A DNA stretch of 64,000 bases, from NCBI RefSeq assembly GCF_027912415.1, contig NZ_CP115175.1, positions 620,001-684,000 of the forward strand. The letters are read 5' to 3'. The notes below the pieces were generated by a model. The model searched no databases. It was not told where the DNA came from and saw only the letters and a program-made list of their open reading frames with translations. Source of the stretch: Homoserinibacter sp. YIM 151385. GTDB lineage: Bacteria > Actinomycetota > Actinomycetes > Actinomycetales > Microbacteriaceae. Position numbers and translations under genes: made by a program. Positions 15,693 through 23,331 of this stretch are shown piece after piece. How positions within the stretch are numbered: position 1 is the first letter of the stretch; each line of letters starts with the position of its first letter.

Positions 15693-16937
15693 ATGGCATC
15701 GAAGAAGATCTTCGGCATCGTGCTCGCCGGCGGAGAAGGCAAGCGGCTGATGCCCCTCACGGCGGATCGGGCCAAGCCCGCGGTCCCCTTCGCCGGCGGC
15801 TACCGCCTCATCGACTTCGCGCTCTCCAATCTGGTGAACTCGGGCCTGCGCCAGCTCGTGGTCCTCACGCAGTACAAGTCCCATTCGCTCGACCGCCACG
15901 TCTCGCAGACCTGGCGACTCTCGGGGATGCTCGGCGCCTACGTCGCCTCGGTCCCGGCGCAGCAGCGGCTCGGCAAGCGCTGGTTCTCGGGCTCCGCCGA
16001 CGCGATCCTGCAGAGCCTCAACCTGCTCCGCGACGAGAAGCCGGACATCGTCGTCGTCGTCGGCGCCGATCACGTCTACCGCATGGACTTCTCGCAGATG
16101 ATCGAGGCGCACATCGCCTCCGGCGCCGGCTGCACGGTCGCCGCGATCCGCCAGCCGATCTCGCTCGCGAACCAGTTCGGCGTCATCGAGACGGAGGCGG
16201 ACGACCCGACCCGGATCGCGGCCTTCCGCGAGAAGCCCTCCGACCCGGTCGGCCTCGCCGACTCGCCCGACGAGGTGCTCGCCTCGATGGGCAACTACGT
16301 CTTCGACGCCGACGTCCTCATCGACGCCGTGATCCGCGACGGCGAGCGAGCCGAGTCGAATCACGACATGGGCGGCGACATCGTGCCCGACTTCGTGGAC
16401 CGCGGCGACGCGGCCGTCTACGACCTCCAGCGCAACGAGGTGCCGGGATCCACCGACCGCGACCGCTTCTACTGGCGCGACGTGGGGACGATCGACTCGT
16501 TCTTCGAAGCGCACCAGGACCTCATCTCGGCGCTCCCGGTCTTCAACCTCTACAACCAGGACTGGCCGATCTTCAGCCAGCAGCTCAACTCGCCGCCCGC
16601 GAAGTTCGTGCGCGACGGCCGCGACCGCGTCGGCACCGCGATCGACTCGATCGTGTCGCTCGGCTGCGTCGTCTCGGGCGGCCACCTCGAGCGCAGCGTG
16701 CTCGGGCCCTGGGTGACGGTCGACTCGGGCGCCACGGTCGTGGACTCGGTCGTCTTCGAGCGGGTCCACATCGAGCACGACGCGACGGTGCAGCGCGCGA
16801 TCCTCGACAAGGAGGTCGTGGTCGAGTCCGGCGCGACCGTCGGCGTGGACGCCGCGCTCGACCGCTCGCGCGGCTTCACCGTCACCGACTCGGGGATCAC
16901 CGTGGTCGGCAAGGGCGAGCGCGTCGCGGCGGGCTGA
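15693..16937 (+). CDS. glgC: Glucose-1-phosphate adenylyltransferase
   Basis: A 414-residue ADP-glucose pyrophosphorylase, the entry enzyme of bacterial glycogen and glucan synthesis (ATP + glucose-1-phosphate gives ADP-glucose). The nucleotidyltransferase domain opens [14 protein letters not shown] with the [11 protein letters not shown] allosteric/ATP region. [10 protein letters not shown] and GADHVYRMD are the substrate loops. The C-terminal left-handed beta helix is visible as repeated VVxxGATV turns from about residue 320. It is divergent from glgA and followed 24 bases later by serB with its own -10 box. Confidence 0.97.
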   Translation: MASKKIFGIVLAGGEGKRLMPLTADRAKPAVPFAGGYRLIDFALSNLVNSGLRQLVVLTQYKSHSLDRHVSQTWRLSGMLGAYVASVPAQQRLGKRWFSGSADAILQSLNLLRDEKPDIVVVVGADHVYRMDFSQMIEAHIASGAGCTVAAIRQPISLANQFGVIETEADDPTRIAAFREKPSDPVGLADSPDEVLASMGNYVFDADVLIDAVIRDGERAESNHDMGGDIVPDFVDRGDAAVYDLQRNEVPGSTDRDRFYWRDVGTIDSFFEAHQDLISALPVFNLYNQDWPIFSQQLNSPPAKFVRDGRDRVGTAIDSIVSLGCVVSGGHLERSVLGPWVTVDSGATVVDSVVFERVHIEHDATVQRAILDKEVVVESGATVGVDAALDRSRGFTVTDSGITVVGKGERVAAG

Positions 16938-16947
16938 GCGGGGCCGC

Positions 16948-16953
16948 TAGGCT
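16948..16953 (+). promoter_or_regulatory. -10 box of serB
   Basis: TAGGCT, 8 bases before the GTG start at 16962, in the 24-base gap after glgC. Confidence 0.5.
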
Positions 16954-16961
16954 CGGGGCCC

Positions 16962-17603
16962 GTGCCCTCCTTCCTCGTCGTGCTCGATGTCGACTCCACG
17001 CTGATCGAGGAGGAGGCGATCGAGCTCCTCGCCGAGGAGGCGGGCGTCGTCGACGAGGTCCGCGAGGTCACGCTCCGCGCCATGAACGGCGAGCTCGACT
17101 TCGAGGCCTCGCTCCGCGAGCGCGCCGCGACCCTCACGGGGCTCGGCGCCGGGGTCTTCGAGCGGGTGCGCGAGCGCGTGACGCTCACGCGCGGCGTCCC
17201 GGAGATGGCGGCCGGCATCCGGGCGGCGGGCGGCGCCGTCGCGGTCGTGTCGGGCGGCTTCCACGAGATCATCGACCCCGTCGCCGAGGCGCTGCGACTC
17301 GACTTCTGGCGAGCCAACCGTCTCGAGGTCCGCGACGGCGCGCTGACCGGCGAGGTCGTGCCGCCCGTCGTCGACGCGGCCGCGAAGGCGGACGCGCTGC
17401 GCGAATGGGCGGCGGCCCTCGACCTGCCGCTCGCGCGCACGCTCGCGATCGGCGACGGCGCGAACGACCTCGAGATGATGGCGATCTGCGGGCTCTCGAT
17501 CGGCTTCGACGCGAAGGCCCCCGTCCGGCAGGCCGCCGATCTGCTCCTCGACGAGCGCGACCTGTCGGCCGTGCTCGCCGTGCTCCAGCTGCCCCGCGTC
17601 TGA
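16962..17603 (+). CDS. serB: Phosphoserine phosphatase
   Basis: A 213-residue HAD phosphatase that makes L-serine from phosphoserine. Motif I is LDVDSTLIEEE with the nucleophile Asp, motif II is VVSGGFHEI, and motif III is GDGANDLEMM. EEEAIELLAEEAG and the cap helices match SerB without the N-terminal ACT domain. The GTG start has no good ribosome binding site but follows a TAGGCT box. It converges on fabG, with 21 bases between their stops. Confidence 0.92.
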   Translation: MPSFLVVLDVDSTLIEEEAIELLAEEAGVVDEVREVTLRAMNGELDFEASLRERAATLTGLGAGVFERVRERVTLTRGVPEMAAGIRAAGGAVAVVSGGFHEIIDPVAEALRLDFWRANRLEVRDGALTGEVVPPVVDAAAKADALREWAAALDLPLARTLAIGDGANDLEMMAICGLSIGFDAKAPVRQAADLLLDERDLSAVLAVLQLPRV

Positions 17604-17624
17604 GCGCGCCGCGGCGAGAGCGGC

Positions 17625-18332
17625 CTAGTGCCCCATCCCGAGTCCGCCGTCGACGGGGATGACGGCGCCCGAGATGTAGGCCGCGTCGTCGCCCGCGAGC
17701 CACAGCACGGCCTTGGCGACCTCCTCCGCGCTGCCGTACCGCCCGGCGGGGATGGACTTCCGGTACTCGGCCTGCGTCGCCTCCGGCAGCTCGGCCGTCA
17801 TGTCGGTCTCGATGAAGCCGGGTGCGACGACGTTCGCCGTGATGCCGCGTGCGCCGAGCTCGCGCGTGATCGAGCGGGCCATGCCGACGAGACCGGCCTT
17901 CGAGGACGAGTAGTTGATCTGGCCCGGCCCGCCGAAGAGGCCCACGACGCTCGAGATGAGCACGACGCGGCCGAAGCGGGCCTTGAGCATGCCCTTCGAG
18001 GCGCGCTTCACGACGCGGAACGAGCCGCCCAGGTTCGTGTCGACGACCGCCGAGAAGTCCTCCTCCGACATGCGGAGCAGGAGGGTGTCGCGCGTGATGC
18101 CCGCGTTCGCGACGACGACCTCGACCGCGCCGAGCTGCTCCTCGACCTGCGTGAACGCCGCATCGATCGAGGCCGCGTCCGTCATCTCCGCGCGGACGGT
18201 GAGGGCGCCCTCGGGGCCCTCGCCCGAGCGCGCCGTCACGGCGACGCGGTGGCCCGCCGCGATGAAGGCCTCCGCGATGGCGCGGCCGATGCCGCGGTTG
18301 CCGCCGGTGATGAGGACAGTGCGCTGGGTCAT
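17625..18332 (-). CDS. fabG: 3-oxoacyl-ACP reductase (SDR family)
   Basis: A 235-residue short-chain dehydrogenase that reduces 3-ketoacyl-ACP with NADPH in fatty acid synthesis. The cofactor site is LITGGNRGIGRAIAEA, the NAG motif is VVANAGIT, and the catalytic set is Ser (ISSVVG) with Tyr and Lys in NYSSSKAG. ANVVAPGFIETDMT and the GAVIPVDGGLGMGH end are typical of FabG, similar to mycobacterial FabG1/MabA. No other fatty acid gene is adjacent. The ATG at 18332 is set by a TACGCT box 7 bases upstream; longer readings are unlikely. Confidence 0.92.
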   Translation of the reverse strand: MTQRTVLITGGNRGIGRAIAEAFIAAGHRVAVTARSGEGPEGALTVRAEMTDAASIDAAFTQVEEQLGAVEVVVANAGITRDTLLLRMSEEDFSAVVDTNLGGSFRVVKRASKGMLKARFGRVVLISSVVGLFGGPGQINYSSSKAGLVGMARSITRELGARGITANVVAPGFIETDMTAELPEATQAEYRKSIPAGRYGSAEEVAKAVLWLAGDDAAYISGAVIPVDGGLGMGH

Positions 18333-18339
18333 GCGCTCC

Positions 18340-18345
18340 AGCGTA
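18340..18345 (-). promoter_or_regulatory. -10 box of fabG (leaderless)
   Basis: TACGCT on the minus strand, then GGAGCGC (7 bases), then the ATG at 18332. Confidence 0.5.
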
Positions 18346-18387
18346 GCGACGCGGGGCGCGCGCACGGCGCACGGCGGCGCACGAGCG

Positions 18388-18393
18388 TAGGCT
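18388..18393 (+). promoter_or_regulatory. -10 box of the DUF3099-SURF1 operon
   Basis: TAGGCT, 9 bases before the ATG at 18403. The three following genes overlap one another, so this is likely the promoter of the whole set. Confidence 0.5.
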
Positions 18394-18402
18394 GGAGCGG
18401 TC

Positions 18403-18696
18403 ATGCGCCGTCCACCCGCCTCCAGCATCACGGAGCTGCCGGCCTCCCCCGAGGAGGAGCAGCGGGGGCGCGTCCTGCGCTACAGCATCGCGATGGGCGT
18501 GCGCATGCTGTGCATCGTCGCCTGCGTGTTCGTGCACGGCTGGTGGCTCGTCATCCCGGCGGTCGGCGCGATCGTCCTCCCGTACTTCGCGGTCCTCATC
18601 GCGAACGCGCACATCGCGAAGCCGGCGGCCGTCGTCGAGCGCCCCGGCGCGATCGTGCCGGTCGCCCCCTCGGTCCGCCGCGAGGGGCCGCGGTGA
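18403..18696 (+). CDS. DUF3099 small membrane protein
   Basis: A 97-residue actinobacterial membrane protein of unknown function. Two hydrophobic helices at about residues 30-68 (starting SIAMGVRMLCIVACVFV) are followed by a cytoplasmic tail. The N-terminal SSITELPASPEEE is typical of the family. Its stop overlaps the GTG of the next gene (GTGA), so it heads a coupled operon with a mini zinc protein and SURF1, which hints at a role around cytochrome oxidase or the membrane; that is inference only. Confidence 0.85.
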   Translation: MRRPPASSITELPASPEEEQRGRVLRYSIAMGVRMLCIVACVFVHGWWLVIPAVGAIVLPYFAVLIANAHIAKPAAVVERPGAIVPVAPSVRREGPR

Positions 18697-18932
18697 TCGG
18701 CTTCGGCGAGACCCGCATCCGCTGCTCGGCGTCCGCCTGCGAGTCGGAGGCGGCGTGGGGGATCAACTGGCGCAACCCCCGCATCCACGGCCCCGAGCGC
18801 GTCAAGGTGTGGCTCGCCTGCGACGCGCACCGCGAGCACCTCGCCGGCTATCTCTCGAGCCGCGGGTTCCCGGTCGTCGTCGCGCCGCTCGGCGAGACGG
18901 TGGAGCTCGTGCCGGACGGGGCGGTGCCGTGA
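18693..18932 (+). CDS. 79-residue putative zinc-binding protein
   Basis: A short conserved-looking protein without an assigned role. Cys11 and Cys16 (CSASAC), then Cys43, His46 and His49 (CDAHREH), could form a zinc knuckle. In between, WRNPRIHGPERVKVWLAC looks strongly constrained. No membrane helix or signal peptide is present. It starts with a GTG overlapping the DUF3099 stop and ends overlapping the GTG of SURF1, so all three are translated in series. Comparable small proteins in actinobacteria carry unreliable transferred names. I treat its function as unknown. Confidence 0.85.
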   Translation: MIGFGETRIRCSASACESEAAWGINWRNPRIHGPERVKVWLACDAHREHLAGYLSSRGFPVVVAPLGETVELVPDGAVP

Positions 18933-19756
18933 ACGGCACCAGGCGGTGGATCGGGTACGTCGCGCTCACGGTCGTCTTCGCGCTCGCCTGCGGGCTCCTC
19001 TCCTGGTGGCAGTGGTCCCGTCGAGCCGAGGCCGTCGAGGCGATCGAGCTCGTCGAGCAGAACTTCGACGCGGCGCCCGTGCCGCTCGAGGCGGAGCTGC
19101 CGGTGCTCGACGACTGGTCGCCCTCGCAGGAGTGGCAGCCGGTCGTGATGACCGGCACCTACCTCGTGGAGGATCAGCTGCTCGTGCGCAACCGCCCCCG
19201 CAACGGCGGGCCGGGCTGGGAGGTGCTCACGCCGCTCCGCCTCGACGACGGGCGGGTCTTCGTCGTCGATCGGGGCTGGCTCCCGCTCGGCAGCGTCGAC
19301 GATGTGCCGGATGTCGTGCCGGCCCCGCCCGAAGGGGTGGTCACGGTGGTCGCGCGCCTCAAGGCCGGCGAGCCGACGCTCCCCGGCCGCTCGGCGCCCG
19401 AGGGCCAGATCTCGACCATCCACCTCCCCCAGGTCGCGGACCTCGTCGCGGGCGAGACCTGGACGGGCGCCTACGGCCTCCTCGAGTCCGAGGATCCGGC
19501 CGCCGACAGCCGCCCGCTGCCGGTCGTCCGCCCGCCCGCCGACGAGGGCCCCCACCTCTCCTACGCCTTCCAGTGGATCGCCTTCGGCGTGCTCGCCTTC
19601 GTCGCGCTCTTCTGGGGCATCCGCCACGAGCGCCGCGCGCGGCTCGAGGAGGAGCGCGTCGCCGCCGGCGGCGAGCCCGCCCCCGAGCGACGCCGCGGAC
19701 GCGGCGGCGAGGACGCCGACGCGGAGGACGCGCTGCTCGATGCCGCCGGACGCTGA
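18929..19756 (+). CDS. SURF1-family cytochrome oxidase assembly protein
   Basis: A 275-residue membrane protein of the SURF1/Shy1 family, which helps insert heme a into cytochrome c oxidase subunit I. It has the family layout: one N-terminal helix (about 8-26, ending LLSWWQWSRR), a large extracellular loop with GTYLVEDQLLVRNRP and VFVVDRGWLP, and a second helix near residues 210-230 (SYAFQWIAFGVLAF). A charged tail of about 40 residues with Arg/Glu runs ends it. It fits with ctaA and ctaB elsewhere in the window. It starts with a GTG coupled to the previous gene. Confidence 0.9.
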   Translation: MNGTRRWIGYVALTVVFALACGLLSWWQWSRRAEAVEAIELVEQNFDAAPVPLEAELPVLDDWSPSQEWQPVVMTGTYLVEDQLLVRNRPRNGGPGWEVLTPLRLDDGRVFVVDRGWLPLGSVDDVPDVVPAPPEGVVTVVARLKAGEPTLPGRSAPEGQISTIHLPQVADLVAGETWTGAYGLLESEDPAADSRPLPVVRPPADEGPHLSYAFQWIAFGVLAFVALFWGIRHERRARLEEERVAAGGEPAPERRRGRGGEDADAEDALLDAAGR

Positions 19757-19777
19757 GCGCTCCGGCAGCGGGCGCAC

Positions 19778-21376
19778 CTAGGCGAGGGTGATGAGCTCGG
19801 CGTAGTCCTTGTTCCAGTGGTCCTCGACCCCGTCGGGGAGGATGAGCACGCGCTCCGGGTTGAGCGCCTCGACCGCGCCCTCGTCGTGCGAGACGAGCAC
19901 GACGGCGCCCGAGTAGCCGGCGAGGGCGCCGAGGATCTCCTCGCGGCTCGCAGGGTCGAGGTTGTTCGTGGGCTCATCGAGCAGCAGCACGTTCGCCCCC
20001 GAGACGACGATCATCGCGAGCGCGAGGCGGGTCTTCTCGCCGCCCGAGAGGACGCCCGCGGGCTTGTCGGCGTCATCCCCCGTGAACAGGAAGGAGCCGA
20101 GCACGCGCCTGGCCTCGGTCGCGTTGAGCTGCGGCGAGGAGGAGAGCATGTTCTCGAGCACCGAGCGCTTGACGTCGATCGTCTCGTGCTCCTGCGCGTA
20201 GTACCCGATGCGGAGGCCGTGGCCGGGCTCCACCTGGCCGGTGTCGGGGCGGTCGACGCCCGCCAGGATGCGGAGCAGCGTCGTCTTGCCGGCGCCGTTG
20301 AAGCCGAGCACGACGACCTTCGAGCCGCGGTCGATCGCGAGATCCACGGCGGTGAAGATCTCGAGCGAGCCGTAGGACTTCGAGAGGTCGGATGCCGTGA
20401 GCGGCGTGCGCCCGCAGGCGGCGGGCTCCGGGAAGCGGAGCTTCGCGACGCGGTCCACCTGGCGGACCTCCTCGAGGCCCGAGAGCATCTTCTCCGCCCG
20501 CGCGACCATCTGGTGCGCCGCAGCCGCCTTCGAGGCCTTCGCGCCGAAGCGCGCCGCCTGCTGCTGCAGCTGCGTCGCCTTCTTCTCGACGTTGGAGCGC
20601 TCCTTGCGGCGGCGCTCCTCGTCGGCGGCGCGCTGGCGCAGGTAGTGCTTCCAGCCCATGTTGTAGACGTCGATGACCTGGCGGTTCGCGTCGAGGTAGA
20701 AGACCTTGTTGACGACCTCGTCGACGAGGTCGACGTCGTGGCTGATCACGATGACGCCGCCCTGATACTGCTTGAGGAACTCGCGCAGCCAGACGACCGA
20801 GTCGGCATCGAGGTGGTTGGTCGGCTCGTCGAGGATCATCGTGTCGGCGCCTGAGAACAGGATCCTGGCGAGCTCGATGCGGCGCCGCTGACCGCCCGAG
20901 AGGGTCTTCAGCTGCTGATCGAGGATGCGATCCGGCAGGGCGAGGTTCGAGGCGATCGACGCCGCCTCGGCCTCCGCCGCGTAGCCGCCGAGCGCGAGGA
21001 AGCGATCCTCGGCCTTCGCATAGGCGTCCATGCCCGCCTCGCTGGTGCGCGCATCCTCGCTCGCCATGTCCTCGGTCGCCTGCCGCATGCGCAGCACGAT
21101 CGATCCGAGCCCGCGGGCGTCGAGGATGCGGGTGCGGGCCGTCTGCTCCGGGTCGCCCGTGCGCGGGTCCTGCGGGAGGTAGCCGATCTCGCCGGTGCGG
21201 GTGATCTCGCCGGCGCTCGGCTGCCCCTCCCCCGCGAGCGTCTTCGTGAGCGTCGTCTTGCCCGCCCCGTTGCGCCCGACCAGCCCGATCTTGTCGCCCT
21301 TGTCGACGCGGAAAGCCACGTCCTCCATGAGCACGCGGGCTCCGACGCGGATCTCGAGGCCGGTGACGGCGAGCAC
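19778..21376 (-). CDS. ABC-F family ATPase
   Basis: A 532-residue soluble protein with two ABC domains and no membrane part. Walker A motifs are GRNGAGKTT and GFNGAGKTT, signatures LSGGQRRRIELARI and LSGGEKTRLALAMI, and Walker B segments ILDEPTNHLD and LLDEPTNNLD. A charged linker (about residues 235-310, KERSNVEKKATQLQQQAAR) is the P-site tRNA-interaction motif of this family, so a role at the ribosome is likely (EttA/Uup-like translation factor). An antibiotic resistance role is possible but not indicated. It starts with a GTG about 54 bases after a TAGACT promoter box. Confidence 0.9.
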   Translation of the reverse strand: MLAVTGLEIRVGARVLMEDVAFRVDKGDKIGLVGRNGAGKTTLTKTLAGEGQPSAGEITRTGEIGYLPQDPRTGDPEQTARTRILDARGLGSIVLRMRQATEDMASEDARTSEAGMDAYAKAEDRFLALGGYAAEAEAASIASNLALPDRILDQQLKTLSGGQRRRIELARILFSGADTMILDEPTNHLDADSVVWLREFLKQYQGGVIVISHDVDLVDEVVNKVFYLDANRQVIDVYNMGWKHYLRQRAADEERRRKERSNVEKKATQLQQQAARFGAKASKAAAAHQMVARAEKMLSGLEEVRQVDRVAKLRFPEPAACGRTPLTASDLSKSYGSLEIFTAVDLAIDRGSKVVVLGFNGAGKTTLLRILAGVDRPDTGQVEPGHGLRIGYYAQEHETIDVKRSVLENMLSSSPQLNATEARRVLGSFLFTGDDADKPAGVLSGGEKTRLALAMIVVSGANVLLLDEPTNNLDPASREEILGALAGYSGAVVLVSHDEGAVEALNPERVLILPDGVEDHWNKDYAELITLA

Positions 21377-21436
21377 GGCGGACGTCGCTTTCTCTCAGGG
21401 GAAGGTGGTCGGCCCGGGAATGCGGGCCAGCCGTCG

Positions 21437-21442
21437 AGTCTA
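21437..21442 (-). promoter_or_regulatory. -10 box of the ABC-F gene, overlapping the CHY stop codon
   Basis: TAGACT on the minus strand. Its first three bases are the TAG stop of the upstream CHY zinc finger gene. The predicted leader is about 54 bases. Confidence 0.45.
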
Positions 21443-21838
21443 GCCCGCCCGCGCGGCCCCGGCCGACGCAGGCTGCTCGGCGAAGTACCGGTGACGGTGG
21501 AGACGGCACCCCGGGTTGAAGACCGCGGCGCAGCAGGGGCAGGCGTCCGCCGCCAGATAGCGCTCGATCGACATCGGGGATCCGCAGGCGCCGCAGAGGA
21601 TCGCCTCCGCGTCGAACCGATCGGGCGGCCACAGCTGCGCCTCGTGCCCGGCGACAGCGTCATGGCATTCCCGACACGGATGCAGCCGCTCGCAGCATGG
21701 CAGGGCGAGCGCCACGACATCCCACGGCTGATGCCAGTGGACGCAGCGCGTCTCCAGGTCGACCGGGAGGCCGTGGACCTCGTGCCCGCCGACCCGCACC
21801 GAGTCCTCCGCCGAGCCGTCGGTCAGCGCGCGGGGCAT
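21440..21838 (-). CDS. CHY zinc finger protein
   Basis: A 132-residue protein of the CHY zinc finger family. The metal ligands are dense: CVHWHQPWDVVALALPCC, PCRECH, CGACG and CPCCAAVFNPGC, followed by HRHRYF. The C-x-H-x-H opening and paired CC and CxxC motifs match the CHY domain shared with eukaryotic RCHY1 and Hot13, expected to bind about three zinc ions. No E3 RING or transmembrane part is present. It lies 19 bases after sufT on the same strand, with CGGAG before the ATG, so it is probably the last gene of the suf operon; a metal-handling role is inference. Confidence 0.88.
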   Translation of the reverse strand: MPRALTDGSAEDSVRVGGHEVHGLPVDLETRCVHWHQPWDVVALALPCCERLHPCRECHDAVAGHEAQLWPPDRFDAEAILCGACGSPMSIERYLAADACPCCAAVFNPGCRLHRHRYFAEQPASAGAARAG

Positions 21839-21857
21839 CCGGGACTCCGAGCGGGGG

Positions 21858-22187
21858 TCAGATCGAGAAGCCGATCGCGCGCATCATGTCGCGACCGTCG
21901 TCGGTGATCCGCTCGGGGCCCCACGGCGGCATCCACACCCAGTTGATGCGGAAGCGCTCGACGATGCCGTCGAGCGCCTGCCCGATCTGCTCCTCGATGA
22001 CATCCGTCAGCGGGCAGCCGGCGGAGGTGAGCGTCATCGAGATGATGAGCGCATCGTTCTCCTCGTCCCAGGCCAGGTCGTAGACGAGTCCGAGATCGAC
22101 GATGTTGACCCCGAGCTCGGGGTCGATGACATCCTTCAGCCCCTCCTCGACCTTGTCGAAGAGCGCGGGCTCGAGTGCGGTGGGCAT
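21858..22187 (-). CDS. sufT: SufT-like metal-sulfur cluster assembly factor (DUF59/MIP18)
   Basis: A 109-residue single-domain protein of the DUF59 (MIP18/PaaD) family, implicated in maturation of iron-sulfur proteins. IDPELGVNIVDLGLVYD and the conserved TLTSAGCPLTDVI loop with its cysteine define the family. The C-terminal VWMPPWGPERIT is also conserved. It follows sufC by 35 bases on the same strand, the usual place of sufT in actinobacterial suf operons. The biochemical step is not settled for the family. Confidence 0.93.
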   Translation of the reverse strand: MPTALEPALFDKVEEGLKDVIDPELGVNIVDLGLVYDLAWDEENDALIISMTLTSAGCPLTDVIEEQIGQALDGIVERFRINWVWMPPWGPERITDDGRDMMRAIGFSI

Positions 22188-22222
22188 GGAGGCCTCCTTG
22201 CGGCCAGCTTAGGCGGCTCGGC

Positions 22223-22981
22223 TCAGGCTCGCGCGGCGAGGTAGCGGTCGTAGCCCTCGTCCTCGAGGCGGTCGGCGAGCTCGGCGCCGCCCTCCTCCGC
22301 GACCTTGCCGTCGACGAAGACGTGGACGAAGTCCGGCTTGATGTAGCGGAGGATGCGCGTGTAGTGGGTGATGAGCAGGATGCCCATGTCGGACTCCGCG
22401 TGCGCGCGGTTGACGCCCTCCGAGACGATCTTCAGCGCGTCGACGTCGAGGCCGGAGTCGGTCTCGTCGAGCACCGCGAACTTGGGCTTCAGCAGCTCGA
22501 GCTGGAGGATCTCGTGGCGCTTCTTCTCGCCGCCCGAGAAGCCCTCGTTGACGTTGCGCGCCGAGAAGGAGGAGTCCATGCGGAGCTTCTCCATCGACTC
22601 GTTGACGGTCTTCGCCCAGCCGCGGATCGCCGGCGCCTCGCCGTCGACGGCGGTCTTCGCGGTGCGGAGGAAGTTCGCGACCGTGACGCCGGGGATCTCG
22701 ACCGGGTACTGCATCGCGAGGAAGAGCCCCGCGCGAGCGCGCTCGTCGACGCTCATCTCGAGGACGTCCTCGCCGTCGAGCGTGATCGTGCCGCCGTCGA
22801 CGTTGTAGCGCGGGTGCCCCGCGATCGTGTACGCGAGGGTCGACTTGCCGGAGCCGTTCGGGCCCATGACCGCGTGGATCTCGCCCTGCTTGATCGTGAG
22901 GTCGACCCCCTTGAGGATCGGCTTCGTGCCCTGGTCGGTCTCGATCGAGACCTGGAGGTCGCGGACTTCGAGTGTCGCCAT
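22223..22981 (-). CDS. sufC: Fe-S cluster assembly ATPase SufC
   Basis: A 252-residue ABC ATPase that powers the SufBCD scaffold complex. Walker A is GPNGSGKST, the signature FSGGEKKRHEILQ, and Walker B FAVLDETDSGLDVDALK; the E-T-D-S-G-L-D form and the EGFSGGEKKR segment are SufC hallmarks. MATLEVRDLQVSIE opens the protein; AGGAG lies upstream of the ATG at 22981. It follows the Rieske protein gene by 23 bases. Confidence 0.97.
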   Translation of the reverse strand: MATLEVRDLQVSIETDQGTKPILKGVDLTIKQGEIHAVMGPNGSGKSTLAYTIAGHPRYNVDGGTITLDGEDVLEMSVDERARAGLFLAMQYPVEIPGVTVANFLRTAKTAVDGEAPAIRGWAKTVNESMEKLRMDSSFSARNVNEGFSGGEKKRHEILQLELLKPKFAVLDETDSGLDVDALKIVSEGVNRAHAESDMGILLITHYTRILRYIKPDFVHVFVDGKVAEEGGAELADRLEDEGYDRYLAARA

Positions 22982-23004
22982 GTTCGTTCTTCTCTCCTGC
23001 GCCG

Positions 23005-23331
23005 TCAGACGGCGAGCTTGGTGCTGGGGTCGATGTACACGTCGCCGTCGCGGATCTCGACCGCGAAGACGGGGACCGGCTCGTAGGCCGGGAGGGTGAG
23101 GGGCTTGCCGGTCGTCAGCTCGAACTTCGAGCCGTGCGCCCAGCACTCGAGCGTGTCGTCCTCGACGAAGCCCTCGCTCAGCGAGATGTCGCCGTGCGTG
23201 CAGACGTCGCCGATCGCGTGGACGGCGCCCGCCGAGTCGATGACGACCGCGATCGCGACGCCGTCGAGCACGACGCGCTGCGCGGTGCCCACACCGAGCT
23301 CCGCGACGGCGCAGGCGCGCTGCGCCGTCAT
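23005..23331 (-). CDS. Rieske [2Fe-2S] ferredoxin-like protein of the suf operon
   Basis: A 108-residue soluble Rieske domain. The cluster ligands are Cys and His in CTHGDISLSEG and in CWAHGSKF. The domain is like dioxygenase ferredoxins (NirD/BphF type), without a membrane anchor. It sits between sufD and sufC, overlapping the sufD stop as ATGA, a position found in actinobacterial suf operons. It may deliver electrons for cluster assembly or repair; direct evidence for this role is lacking to my knowledge. Confidence 0.92.
   Translation of the reverse strand: MTAQRACAVAELGVGTAQRVVLDGVAIAVVIDSAGAVHAIGDVCTHGDISLSEGFVEDDTLECWAHGSKFELTTGKPLTLPAYEPVPVFAVEIRDGDVYIDPSTKLAV

Noticed and set aside
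19778-21376. An antibiotic resistance ABC-F gene
   Set aside because: The sequence looks like a housekeeping ABC-F translation factor. No resistance context, attenuator leader or mobile element is visible.
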